A program made the position numbers and the translations under genes. Positions 37,129 to 45,017 of a DNA stretch of 64,000 bases are shown here, piece after piece. The stretch covers positions 434,001 through 498,000 of the forward strand of contig JADJSV010000001.1 in the NCBI GenBank assembly GCA_016711505.1. The letters run 5' to 3'. Position 1 is the stretch's first letter; every line of letters starts with the position of its first letter. The notes below the pieces were generated by a model, which did not search any database, was not told the DNA's origin, and was given only the letters and a program-made list of their open reading frames with translations. The stretch is from Bacteroidota bacterium (GTDB lineage: Bacteria; Bacteroidota; Bacteroidia; AKYH767-A; 2013-40CM-41-45).

Positions 37129-38241
37129 CTACATATTAGCAATTACTATCTTAGCCGCCTTTTCCGAAGCTCCGCTCCCGCCGAGTTTTGTCCGGAGTTC
37201 TGAATAATCTGACAAAAGTTTTTTTCTATGATCAGGAGAAAGGACTTTTTTTAATTCATTAAAAATTGTTGACTCGTTGAGTTCATCCTGAATTAGTTCT
37301 TTTACAACTTCTCTATCCATGATAAGATTCACCAGGGAAATATATTTTATGTCAACGATCCGCTTTGCAATATGATAACTGATCTTTCCACCTTTATAAC
37401 ACACTACTTCGGGAATGTTCAACAAAGCAGTTTCTAATGTAGCAGTTCCTGAAGTCACAAGTGCGGCTTGTGAAGCAGATAAAAGTGAATATGTCTCATC
37501 GGCAATTACCGGAATGTTTCTATCACCCGTAAAAGATTTGTAATATGTCAGAGGTTGTGATGGCGCAGCAGCAATTACAAACTGATAATCCGGTAGCTTA
37601 TCTACTACAGTAAGCATTAAAGGCAGGATCTTGCTGATCTCCTGTGTCCTGCTTCCAGGCAACAGGGCTATCATCGGCTTTTCACTTAATCCGAATTTTT
37701 TCTTCCACGAATTCACTGCCTGGAGTTTTTCCTTTTGCTGCTCTATTGCATCAAGCAATGGATGTCCGACAAAATCTACATCATAGTCGAACTTTTTGTA
37801 AAAATCCTTTTCAAAAGGAAGGATCACCATCATTTTATCGACCACTTTGCGGATCTTTTTAACCCTGGATTGTTTCCATGCCCAGACTTGTGGCGAGATG
37901 TAATAAAATACTTTGATCTTATTTTCATGTGCGAATTCTGCGATCCTCAGATTAAATCCGGGATAGTCGACAAGAATTATTGCATCAGGTTTAAACTTCA
38001 GAATATCTTCTTTGCAGAATGAAATATTCCTTAAGATGGTCCGCAGGTTCATGATCACTTCTGCAAAACCCATAAAAGCCAGATCACGATAATGCTTAAC
38101 GATCTCTGCTCCTTGTTCCTGAATCAGTTCACCACCCCACGCTCTGACATTAGCCTGCGAGTCGATTTTTTTCAACTCACGGAGCAGATTCGAACCATGG
38201 AGGTCACCTGAAGCTTCGCCGGCGATGAGATAGTATTTCAT
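37129..38241 (-). CDS. lpxB: lipid-A-disaccharide synthase
   Basis: LpxB joins UDP-diacylglucosamine and lipid X to make the lipid A disaccharide, at the cytoplasmic face of the inner membrane. The GT-B glycosyltransferase features are present: YYLIAGEASGDLHGSNLL at the start, VDYPGFNLRIA, VAFVGHPL-like VDFVGHPLLD, LLPGSRTQEI and TSGTATLETAL. The length (370) is standard. The start overlaps the stop of the small membrane gene by four bases, making a surE-orf-orf-lpxB operon. Confidence 0.95.
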   Translation of the reverse strand: MKYYLIAGEASGDLHGSNLLRELKKIDSQANVRAWGGELIQEQGAEIVKHYRDLAFMGFAEVIMNLRTILRNISFCKEDILKFKPDAIILVDYPGFNLRIAEFAHENKIKVFYYISPQVWAWKQSRVKKIRKVVDKMMVILPFEKDFYKKFDYDVDFVGHPLLDAIEQQKEKLQAVNSWKKKFGLSEKPMIALLPGSRTQEISKILPLMLTVVDKLPDYQFVIAAAPSQPLTYYKSFTGDRNIPVIADETYSLLSASQAALVTSGTATLETALLNIPEVVCYKGGKISYHIAKRIVDIKYISLVNLIMDREVVKELIQDELNESTIFNELKKVLSPDHRKKLLSDYSELRTKLGGSGASEKAAKIVIANM

Positions 38242-38531
38242 TTTAGTGCCATGATTATTAAAACTACGAAAACATAAATGAAACTTGCGCCAATTATTCC
38301 CTGTGCAACTCTTTCTTTCCTGCTATTCAGAAAAAGATAAAATACAGGAAGGTTAGCAATTACCGATAAACTGATGACGTGTGTGAGTACGCTTCCTTTT
38401 CTGTAAAATACCAATGAATCGATGATCGTCCGATCGGGGTAATTTATCAATGAAAATACCGAAAACGCAATTGCAGGCGCCAGAAGTCCGATGATAAAAC
38501 CTGTAACAATATGATCTGAATATTTATTCAT
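38238..38531 (-). CDS. small membrane protein in the surE-lpxB operon (second)
   Basis: 97 residues with three hydrophobic helices (about 8-27, 48-66 and 75-95). No motif is recognised. It overlaps the lpxB start by four bases and its own first base coincides with the last base of the preceding gene, so it is translationally coupled to both. Its repeated position between surE and lpxB suggests an envelope role, but this is inference. Confidence 0.75.
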   Translation of the reverse strand: MNKYSDHIVTGFIIGLLAPAIAFSVFSLINYPDRTIIDSLVFYRKGSVLTHVISLSVIANLPVFYLFLNSRKERVAQGIIGASFIYVFVVLIIMALK

Positions 38532-38833
38532 TAGGAATTTCTCATTTTTTGATAGAAGAAAAAATAAGTGAATACTGCTAAGGCGACAATGAAAAAATAT
38601 CCTTTGCCTATCTTCTCTTTTTCGAAATTGACCATTATGATCCGGAAGAGAATGATTGAGAACATGAGAGATATTAGTTGTACAGCCGGTGGCGGATACA
38701 GATATTGATCCCCTTTGTAACTTACATATAAAGTTCTGATACCTTCAGCGGCAAAATAAGTTGCAGGCAAAACAATAAATGCAAGTATTACTCCGGTCAG
38801 GTAATTATCTTTTAACCTATCCTTTAACTTCAT
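38531..38833 (-). CDS. small membrane protein in the surE-lpxB operon (first)
   Basis: 100 residues with three hydrophobic helices (about 11-30, 48-65 and 77-95) and a short charged segment between the last two (EKEKIGKGYF). It overlaps the surE end by 17 bp. The family is not recognised. It differs in sequence from its downstream neighbour but has the same size and helix spacing. Confidence 0.75.
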   Translation of the reverse strand: MKLKDRLKDNYLTGVILAFIVLPATYFAAEGIRTLYVSYKGDQYLYPPPAVQLISLMFSIILFRIIMVNFEKEKIGKGYFFIVALAVFTYFFFYQKMRNS

Positions 38834-39599
38834 AATCTAATTCATTGAGGAAAGGAATTGCATGATGTGCCGTGAAATCAAATTGAACCGGCACTACTGA
38901 AATATAACCGTTTGCCAAAGCCCATTCATCTGTATCCTGACCTTTGTCGTGATTATTGAATTTTCCTGTCAGCCAGTAATATTTTCTTTTGTTCGGGTCC
39001 AGACGCTCATCGAACTCTTCTTCCCATTTAGCCATTGCCTGCCGACAAACTTTCACACCTTTGATCTCTCCTGCAGGCAGATCAGGAATATTTACATTGA
39101 TAAGTGTACCTTGAGGTAAACCATGTTCTAAAATATTTTGCGCGATCTTTCTGATGTATTTTTTACTGGATTCAAAATTTGCATCCAGAGAATGGTTCAG
39201 CAGAGAAAATCCAGCGCTTGGAATACCTTCAATTGCACCTTCCATTGCTGCAGACATTGTTCCTGAATAGATCACATTGATCGAAGAGTTAGAGCCATGG
39301 TTAATTCCTGAGACACATAGGTCAGGCTGACGATGTAGGATCTTATCTATAGCAAGCTTTACACAATCAACCGGTGTTCCGGAACATTGATACCAGTTCT
39401 CACCATGTACTTCAACTTTATCGAGGCGAAGCAGATTATTGATCGTTATTGCATGACCCATTCCGGATTGCGGACTGTCGGGTGCAACAACAAATACATC
39501 ACCCAGATCTTTTACAGCATCTACTAAGGCATGTAGTCCGGGAGCGGTAATTCCGTCATCATTCGTAACAAGTATAACGGGACGTTCGGTTTTTGACAT
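38817..39599 (-). CDS. surE: 5'/3'-nucleotidase SurE
   Basis: SurE is a metal-dependent nucleoside monophosphate phosphatase linked to stationary-phase survival. The metal motif VTNDDGI is at about residues 12-18, with APDSPQSGMGHAIT, SGTPVDCVKLA, SGINHGSNSSINVIYSGT and AAMEGA following. Length (260) is normal. It heads the operon with two small membrane proteins and lpxB; the reason for this conserved linkage is not known. Confidence 0.95.
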   Translation of the reverse strand: MSKTERPVILVTNDDGITAPGLHALVDAVKDLGDVFVVAPDSPQSGMGHAITINNLLRLDKVEVHGENWYQCSGTPVDCVKLAIDKILHRQPDLCVSGINHGSNSSINVIYSGTMSAAMEGAIEGIPSAGFSLLNHSLDANFESSKKYIRKIAQNILEHGLPQGTLINVNIPDLPAGEIKGVKVCRQAMAKWEEEFDERLDPNKRKYYWLTGKFNNHDKGQDTDEWALANGYISVVPVQFDFTAHHAIPFLNELDYEVKG

Positions 39600-39670
39600 T
39601 CAACAAGATTTTTGGCAAAAGTAACGAAAACCTTAGACAGAAAACGAAGATTTGAAGTTACTATTAAAAT

Positions 39671-39698
39671 AAAAAGCCCCGCAATTGCAGGGCTTTTT
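39671..39698 (-). terminator. intrinsic terminator, likely bidirectional
   Basis: AAAAAGCCC and GGGCTTTTT form a 9-bp stem around a palindromic GCAATTGC loop region. T runs flank it on both strands. It lies 43 bp past the hsp20 stop (minus strand), before surE. Confidence 0.88.
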
Positions 39699-39740
39699 AA
39701 CACATAATCTAATCACAAATTAGATTAACCACACACACTA

Positions 39741-40190
39741 TTATGAAATCTTTATTTCATGAGCAGCTTTTTGTTTTGCTTCTTCCTTTTTAGGAATTGA
39801 AAGTTTCAACACACCGTTTGTGTATTCAGCGGTAATACTTTCTGCCTGCACATGCTCAGGTAATGTAAAGCTTCTGCTGAATGATGAATAAGAAAATTCT
39901 TTTCTTGTAAAACGAGATGTTTCATCTTTCACTTCGCTTTTCTTTTCAGCACTGATCGACAGCACACCATTTTCCACTTCTACTTTAAAATCAGATTTTT
40001 CAAGTCCGGGTACTGCTAATTCTACATTGAATTTATCAGCTGTTTCACTGATATTTACTGCCGGAGCAGATTTGAAAAAGTTTTTGTTGATCAATTCATC
40101 ATTGATGAAGTTACTGAAAAAATCACCGATGAAAGATGGTGTTGATGTTTGACGGTCTAAGCCTTTGTTTTTAAATTGAACTAGTGTCAT
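39741..40190 (-). CDS. Hsp20/alpha-crystallin family small heat-shock protein
   Basis: An ATP-independent chaperone that holds unfolding proteins. The alpha-crystallin domain covers about residues 45-135, with KFNVELAVPGLEKSDFKVEVENGVLSI, then the conserved ANGVLKLSI-type strand (YTNGVLKLSIPK). The N-terminal region has the Bacteroidota form SFIGDFFSNFINDE. A strong purine-rich site (CAGGAGGA on the minus strand at about 40198-40205) precedes the ATG, unusual in this phylum, where Shine-Dalgarno sequences are rare. Confidence 0.93.
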   Translation of the reverse strand: MTLVQFKNKGLDRQTSTPSFIGDFFSNFINDELINKNFFKSAPAVNISETADKFNVELAVPGLEKSDFKVEVENGVLSISAEKKSEVKDETSRFTRKEFSYSSFSRSFTLPEHVQAESITAEYTNGVLKLSIPKKEEAKQKAAHEIKIS

Positions 40191-40346
40191 TTTATTTTCC
40201 TCCTGTTTTTTTATTGGTTTAACTAAGATGTAAACCGAAGGTCAAGTTATGTACCAAAAAAAAGTGCAGACAACTTGTCCGCACTTATTAATTCTTAAAG
40301 TCAAATCGTCAGACTAAAAATATTCTGCCGGAAATTCTGACATATT

Positions 40347-41985
40347 TTATTTCAATTCGGCTCTGAAATTTTTCAATTCCTGCTGGAATGTTAATTCAGT
40401 CATACTGTTATCGTTTTTAAAATAAAAGACTCCGCCCCAATTGTAAACTACTTTCTGATAGTTTAAAGCACTACCGTCTTTTTTCACAACGGTACGATAA
40501 ATCGTTCTGTTATTTTCTTGTATTGTTTCATCAGTTACAGCTTCTTTATAATCAGATTCAATTATTTTAGGGACTGATGCTGCGACCGGGGCGGGTTTAT
40601 CTTCTGTTTTGTTTGGAGCTTTTCCAAGCATTTTTTTCTTCGCTTCGATTTCAGCATACGCCTTTGCCTGACGATCGGCAATTTCTTTATCCTGAAGAGC
40701 TTTATTCGCAGCAGAAATTGAATCCTGACGATTCTTTTCAGCTAATGCAAGGCTTGCTTTTTCCTGGTCAGCTTTAGCCTTGGCCTCTGCTTCAGCTTTC
40801 ACTTTAGCATCTGCATCTGCTTTTTGTTGTGCCAGAGCTGCTGCTGCTAATGAATCTTTACGATTTTTTTCTTTCAATACTTCAGCTTGTTTAGCTTCAG
40901 CATCGGCCTTTGCTTTTGCATCTGCATCTGCTTTCAATTTCGCATCTGCAAGTTCTTTTGCACGTGCTGCTTCTATTGCATACTTTACGAGCATTTTCAG
41001 CAGCAAGGGCATCTGCATCTGCTTTTGCTTTTGCAGCAGCATCTGCTTTCTCTTTTGCAAGAGCTTCGGCTTTTAATCGTGCTGCTTCAGCAAGTGCAAT
41101 TGAATCTTGTTTTTCTTTTTCCTTGGCAGCAGCTAGTTCCTGCTGACGAGCAGCTTCTGCTGTTGCTCTGGCAATTGAATCCTGTCGTTCTTTTTCTTTT
41201 GCTTCTGCTAATGACTGTGCTTTTGCATTGGCCATTTCAGTACTGTCGCGTTTATTTTTTTCACGTTCAGCTAAAGAAGCTGCGGCTGCAGCATTTGCAT
41301 TAGCGCGGACAATTGAATCCTGACGGTTTTTTTCTTTCTCTGCATTGATACGGTCTTGCTCAGCTTTCTGTGCCATTAATTCCGCTTCACGAGATTTTGT
41401 TTTGGCTAAGGAGTCGTTCCAGACTTTATTCAATGAATCCAGACGTGCTCTTTCCTGTTGTTTATTGATATCGTCAGCAATCTTTCTTGCTGCTTCCTGT
41501 TCTCCTAAAATTTGTTTGCTATAATTCTGGTCATACTCAAAATCTTCGTAAGTCACATTGTATGAAAATTTAGCAACTGCTTTGTTCATTGCTTTTTCCT
41601 GAGAAACTCCGGCTATATCTGCGAAGAGATCAATATTAAATTCTTTCTGAAAAATAATATCCAATTGATCACCGGGGACAGTTGTATTGAATTCAACAAC
41701 CTTTGTAACCAATCCATTTTTCATGAATTTTATGGAGTAATTTTTCTGAAGATCAAGATTGAATGTAAAATTTCCATTGTCTTTAGAAGCTACAGTCTGA
41801 GATGCAGCACCGGGAGCAACAATTTGAATAGAAACGCCTGATTCAGGTTTATTATCCTTCCGGATCTTACCTGTGATCTGCAAATACCCTGATTTTTGTG
41901 CTATTGAACTGATAGAAGCTGTTAAAAGGAGAGCCAGTATCAAATAGCACTTTTTAAATTGTTTTTTACTGAATAAATTCATCAT
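40347..41985 (-). pseudogene. exported coiled-coil repeat protein, frameshifted
   Basis: The N-terminal frame (40897-41985) begins with a signal peptide and a carboxypeptidase-regulatory-like sandwich (YLQITGKIRKDNKPESGV). This runs into an alanine/lysine-rich coiled coil with six copies of a KNRQDSIxxA motif. Near 40978-40987 one base too many (on the minus strand AAAGTATGCA, where AAAGATGCA-like sequence would keep phase) shifts translation; the second frame (40347-41060) continues the same coiled coil, KYAIEAARAKELAD, and ends with a C-terminal domain (TIYRTVVKKDGSALNYQK). Restored length is about 546. It resembles TolA-like cell-envelope proteins in composition only; function unknown. Confidence 0.75.
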
Positions 41986-42058
41986 TATAGTTAAACGGGG
42001 TTGAATTTCTTTTATTGGAACTTATAATTTACTCTTAAAACTGGTTTTTGTTCTGTAA

Positions 42059-42916
42059 TCAGGTGTGAAAAATCTCATTTGCTATTTTAAACGAATTCTC
42101 CCATTCTTTCTCACTCAAATTCAGTGCCGAAATTCCACCAAAAAAGGATACAAGATTTTCGGTGGCCAGATTACCTACCAGATCATTTTTCGCCATTGGA
42201 CAACCACCAATTCCTTTCAATGCAGAATCAAATCTGACGCAGCCACTTTGTCGGGCGGCATCGACTTTCTCAAACCATGTCAAAGAATCTGAATGCAGAT
42301 GTGCCCCGAATTCAACATCCGGAAATTCGGGAATAAGGTGCGAAAAAAGATAGGTTATATTTTCACGAGTGCTTACTCCAACAGTATCAGACAGTGCAAT
42401 TATTCTGATCCCTTCATCGTGCAATTTGTTTACCCAATGAATGACAATATCTTTATTCCACTCTTCTCCATATGGATTTCCAAATCCCATGGAGATATAG
42501 ATCACTAATTCCTTTCCGGAATTTTTACAAATCTGTTGAATTTCCCGAACTCTTTCAAGCGATTCTTCAATCGTTGAATTGGTATTTAATCTTTGAAACT
42601 CTTCACTGACTGAAAATGGAAATCCAAGATAACTGATTTCTTTATAGTGCGAAGCCTCTTCTGCGCCTCTTACATTAGCCACAATAGCCAATAGTTTTGT
42701 TTTCGTTTTAGAAAGATCCAGACCGGCCAGAACTTCTTTTGTATCTCTTAATTGCGGAATCGCTTTGGCGGAAACGAATGATCCAAAGTCAAGCGTATCA
42801 AAACCTACCATGAGCAGTGAATTCAGCTACCTGATCTTTGTTTCTGTTGGAATCCATTCATCCCAGCCTTGCATAGCGTCACGGGGACATTCAACGAGTT
42901 TGATTTTCCTTTCCAT
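42059..42916 (-). pseudogene. hydroxymethylglutaryl-CoA lyase with in-frame TAG
   Basis: HMG-CoA lyase makes acetoacetate and acetyl-CoA in leucine breakdown. The frame starting at 42916 begins IKLVECPRDAMQGWDEWIP, with the catalytic Arg-Asp, but codon 30 is TAG (42827-42829) where homologs have Tyr (KVEYLN). The same frame continues to 42059 with VGFDTLDFGSF, EFGAHLHSD and GIGGCPMAKN. An internal ATG at 42811 would omit the active-site Arg-Asp, so it is not a sensible start. TAG is a normal stop elsewhere here (mgtE). The gene lies 2 bp after the DUF4920 gene on the same strand. Confidence 0.88.
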
Positions 42917-42918
42917 CT

Positions 42919-43386
42919 TTATCGGACAGCAACACCTTTTGCTTCAAACACCAACTCCAGTTCAGGTTTCGTAATTGCTGCAATTTCTTCCGGACCGGCA
43001 CCTTCATCTTTTGCATAGTCCTGAAGCTTTTCAACTGACAAAGTATCATAATGCGCCTGACCAGCGATAAAAGCGAATTTACCTTCTATATTTTCAGTGA
43101 CTGTAAAAGAGTGATCACTCATTCTGACCATTAGAGGTTCATCTTCTCCAAGGTCCAGCTTTAGCCAACACCCTTCAGCTTTACAGACATTTACAATTTT
43201 GCCGGAAATAGTGGTATTCAAAGTTGCCTGGTCACCCATTGAATTGGCAAGTTCGGTTGCGGGAATGGCTTTGGTTGTATCAACTGCCCCGCCGAAGTTT
43301 TGTACAGAATTATTGTCCGATCCACAACCGGAGAGAATTACAAAAACTGCCAAAATAGCAGAAAAACTAACATTTTTTATATTCAT
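42919..43386 (-). CDS. DUF4920 domain lipoprotein
   Basis: The leader ends in VILSGCGSD, a lipobox with the modified cysteine at about residue 21. The mature part has the DUF4920 features: a strand ISGKIVNVCKAEGCWLKLD with two cysteines, then PLMVRMSDHSF and GKFAFIAGQAHYDTLSVEKLQ. The family is of unknown function and OB-like in appearance. It is upstream of, and nearly touching, the HMG-CoA lyase gene. Confidence 0.87.
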   Translation of the reverse strand: MNIKNVSFSAILAVFVILSGCGSDNNSVQNFGGAVDTTKAIPATELANSMGDQATLNTTISGKIVNVCKAEGCWLKLDLGEDEPLMVRMSDHSFTVTENIEGKFAFIAGQAHYDTLSVEKLQDYAKDEGAGPEEIAAITKPELELVFEAKGVAVR

Positions 43387-43500
43387 TCAAGGGAGATTTG
43401 AGGTGTTAAAGTTAAAAATAAATCATCGTCCGAAACATGAGGAGGTCATAAATGTTTGGCGGATGACATCTCTGGAATATTTGCCCTTACATTATAAACT

Positions 43501-43560
43501 GTTGCAGGTTTCAAGTTACAGGTTTCAGGTTGCCAACCTGCAACCTGAAACCTGTCAACC
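43501..43560. repeat. heptamer-repeat hairpin (CAGGTTT/AACCTGA type)
   Basis: Left arm 43501-43532 and right arm 43534-43560 are built of heptamers GCAGGTT, TCAAGTT, ACAGGTT, TCAGGTT and AACCTGC, AACCTGA, AACCTGT. The best pairing brings ACAGGTTTCAGGTT against its complement. It lies in the divergent gap between DUF4920 and the TPR gene, about 60 bp upstream of the TPR gene promoter. Confidence 0.82.
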
Positions 43561-43618
43561 AATCTGACCCGTTTTTAACAATCGTTGGCTTAAAAGAACC
43601 CGAAATTCCTTAAAAAGT

Positions 43619-43649
43619 CTTGCCAAATTGGTAAAAAAATATAATTTTG
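43619..43649 (+). promoter_or_regulatory. Bacteroidota-type promoter of the TPR gene
   Basis: TTG at 43620-43622, 19 bp, then TAATTTTG at 43642-43649: the expected -33/-7 layout. The TPR ATG is 30 bp past the -7 box. This is the clearest promoter in the window. Confidence 0.65.
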
Positions 43650-43678
43650 CGACCTCTTAAAAAATCACAGGTCAGAAA

Positions 43679-44359
43679 ATGGCAGAAAATCAACAGGAAC
43701 AGGACTTTGTAGTTGCAGATGCAATTGGAAAGACTGAAAGTTTCATCACTCAAAACAAAAAAAGTCTGGGAATTATTTTCGGGGCTGTATTGGTAGCAAT
43801 TGGTGGATATATCTTTTACCAGAATGTATATGTAGCTAACAAAGAAAAGGAAGCTCAGGAAGTTCTTTTCCATGCTGAACAATATCTTTTTGCAGATTCA
43901 TTGAAGCTTGCTATTAATGGTGACGGAAAAAATCCGGGACTGGAAGAGATCGTAAACGATTACAGTGTTAGTCAATCAGGTAATCTTGCCCGCTATTATT
44001 TAGGTATGGCTTATTTAAAAAATAAGGAATACGACAAAGCGATAGAAGCACTAAAAAGTTACGATGCTAAGGATGAAATGACAGGTTCATTAGTTGCCGG
44101 AGCCATTGGTGATGCATATTCAGAATTGAAAAATGTTGATGAAGCAATTTCTTTCTATGAAAAAGCTTCTAAAGATCATCCGAATTCTTTCTCTACTCCT
44201 ATCATGCTTATGAAATTAGGAATTGCAAATGAAGTAAAAGGAAACTGGGATGGCGCTAAATCTGCTTACGAAAAAATAAAGAAAGACTATCCAAGTTCTA
44301 ATGAAGGAACGCAGGTTGAGAAATACATTGCACGCGCGGATGCGATGATGGCGAAATAA
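43679..44359 (+). CDS. tetratricopeptide-repeat membrane protein (YfgM-like)
   Basis: One transmembrane helix (about residues 29-49) is preceded by a short cytoplasmic tail and followed by three to four TPR motifs in the C-terminal part (about 95-220; YYLGMAYLKNKEYDKAIEALK, DAYSELKNVDEAISFYEKA). This matches the YfgM-like layout: a single-pass protein with a TPR domain outside the membrane, associated in E. coli with periplasmic chaperones. A role in the envelope is inferred. It precedes ribH in the same direction, separated by repeats and a terminator. Confidence 0.85.
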   Translation: MAENQQEQDFVVADAIGKTESFITQNKKSLGIIFGAVLVAIGGYIFYQNVYVANKEKEAQEVLFHAEQYLFADSLKLAINGDGKNPGLEEIVNDYSVSQSGNLARYYLGMAYLKNKEYDKAIEALKSYDAKDEMTGSLVAGAIGDAYSELKNVDEAISFYEKASKDHPNSFSTPIMLMKLGIANEVKGNWDGAKSAYEKIKKDYPSSNEGTQVEKYIARADAMMAK

Positions 44360-44389
44360 TTAATAATGAATAATTAATAATGAATAATG
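44355..44389 (+). repeat. five AATAATG/AATAATT heptamers
   Basis: Five units in a row (AATAATT, AATAATG, AATAATT, AATAATG, AATAATG) start at the stop codon of the TPR gene. This is an uninterrupted 7-bp tandem repeat without an inverted partner, directly ahead of the terminator. Confidence 0.85.
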
Positions 44390-44420
44390 AAGCCGGGTTT
44401 TTTATCCGGCTTTCTTTTTT
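44389..44420 (+). terminator. intrinsic terminator after the TPR gene
   Basis: Stem AAGCCGG/CCGGCTT with a T-rich loop and a T tract to 44420. It supports placing the ribH start after it at 44431 rather than at the ATG at 44380. Confidence 0.88.
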
Positions 44421-44430
44421 AAAACACACT

Positions 44431-44937
44431 ATGTCTTCAGCGCAACAAAATTTATCTACGGTAAAGGATCTTCCGAATGGTGAAGGACTACGGTTCAGTA
44501 TAGTTGTTTCCGAATGGAATGAGGAGATCACAGGATCGTTATACGATGCTTGTCATCAGACTCTATTAGCTGCCGGATGTAAGCAAGAAGATATCATCCG
44601 CACCAACGTTCCCGGAAGCTTCGAATTACCTTTAGGCGCTAAACGTGCACTTGATTCAGCGAGATTTGATGGAGTGATCTGTCTTGGTTGTGTGATACAA
44701 GGAGACACACGACATTTCGATTTTATCTGTGATGCAGTTGCAAATGGAATTATGCGTCTCAATCTCGATCATAAAATACCGGTGATCTTCGGAGTACTTA
44801 CTCCTGAAAATATGCAACAAGCCATTGATCGCGCCGGTGGAAAACATGGAAACAAAGGAGTTGAAGCAGCTATGACGGCTTTGAAAATGGCACGAATGGA
44901 TGGGGATCGGAAAAGGGTTGCAGGTTTTTCTTCTTAG
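44431..44937 (+). CDS. ribH: 6,7-dimethyl-8-ribityllumazine synthase
   Basis: RibH condenses the ribityl pyrimidinedione with dihydroxybutanone phosphate in riboflavin synthesis; the product assembles as pentamers or 60-mer capsids. The motifs FSIVVSEWNEEIT, NVPGSFELPLGAKR, CLGCVIQGDTRHFDFI and FGVLTPENMQQAIDRAGGKHGNKG are complete. The size (168 residues from the ATG at 44431) is normal. An earlier ATG at 44380 lies before a terminator and is unlikely. ribD is about 10 kb away; the rest of the pathway is not in the window. Confidence 0.95.
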   Translation: MSSAQQNLSTVKDLPNGEGLRFSIVVSEWNEEITGSLYDACHQTLLAAGCKQEDIIRTNVPGSFELPLGAKRALDSARFDGVICLGCVIQGDTRHFDFICDAVANGIMRLNLDHKIPVIFGVLTPENMQQAIDRAGGKHGNKGVEAAMTALKMARMDGDRKRVAGFSS

Positions 44938-44948
44938 TTTAAAAATTT

Positions 44949-45010
44949 AAGTTCAAGGTTCAAAGTTCAATTTTCAAGGTAAAAGGTTGCCACGAACTTT
45001 GAACTTTGAA
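44949..45010. repeat. heptamer-repeat hairpin (AAGTTCA/AACTTTG type)
   Basis: Left arm 44949-44979 (AAGTTCA, AGGTTCA, AAGTTCA, then ATTTTCA) and right arm 44994-45010 (GAACTTT, GAACTTT, GAA) lie between the convergent ends of ribH and the T9SS protein gene. A two-way terminator role is plausible there. Confidence 0.8.
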
Positions 45011-45017
45011 GATAAAA

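Noticed and set aside
40577..41303. Leucine- and cysteine-rich plus-strand frames
   Set aside because: Antisense of the alanine/lysine-rich coiled-coil gene.
42059..42811. HMG-CoA lyase starting at the internal ATG (250 residues)
   Set aside because: It would omit the catalytic Arg-Asp of ECPRDAMQ, which lies in frame upstream of the TAG.
43610..43882. 90-residue minus-strand frame over the TPR gene start
   Set aside because: Shadow of the well-supported TPR gene, and it covers that gene's promoter.
44380..44430. Earlier start for ribH
   Set aside because: It would begin before an intrinsic terminator; the added residues are encoded by the terminator stem.
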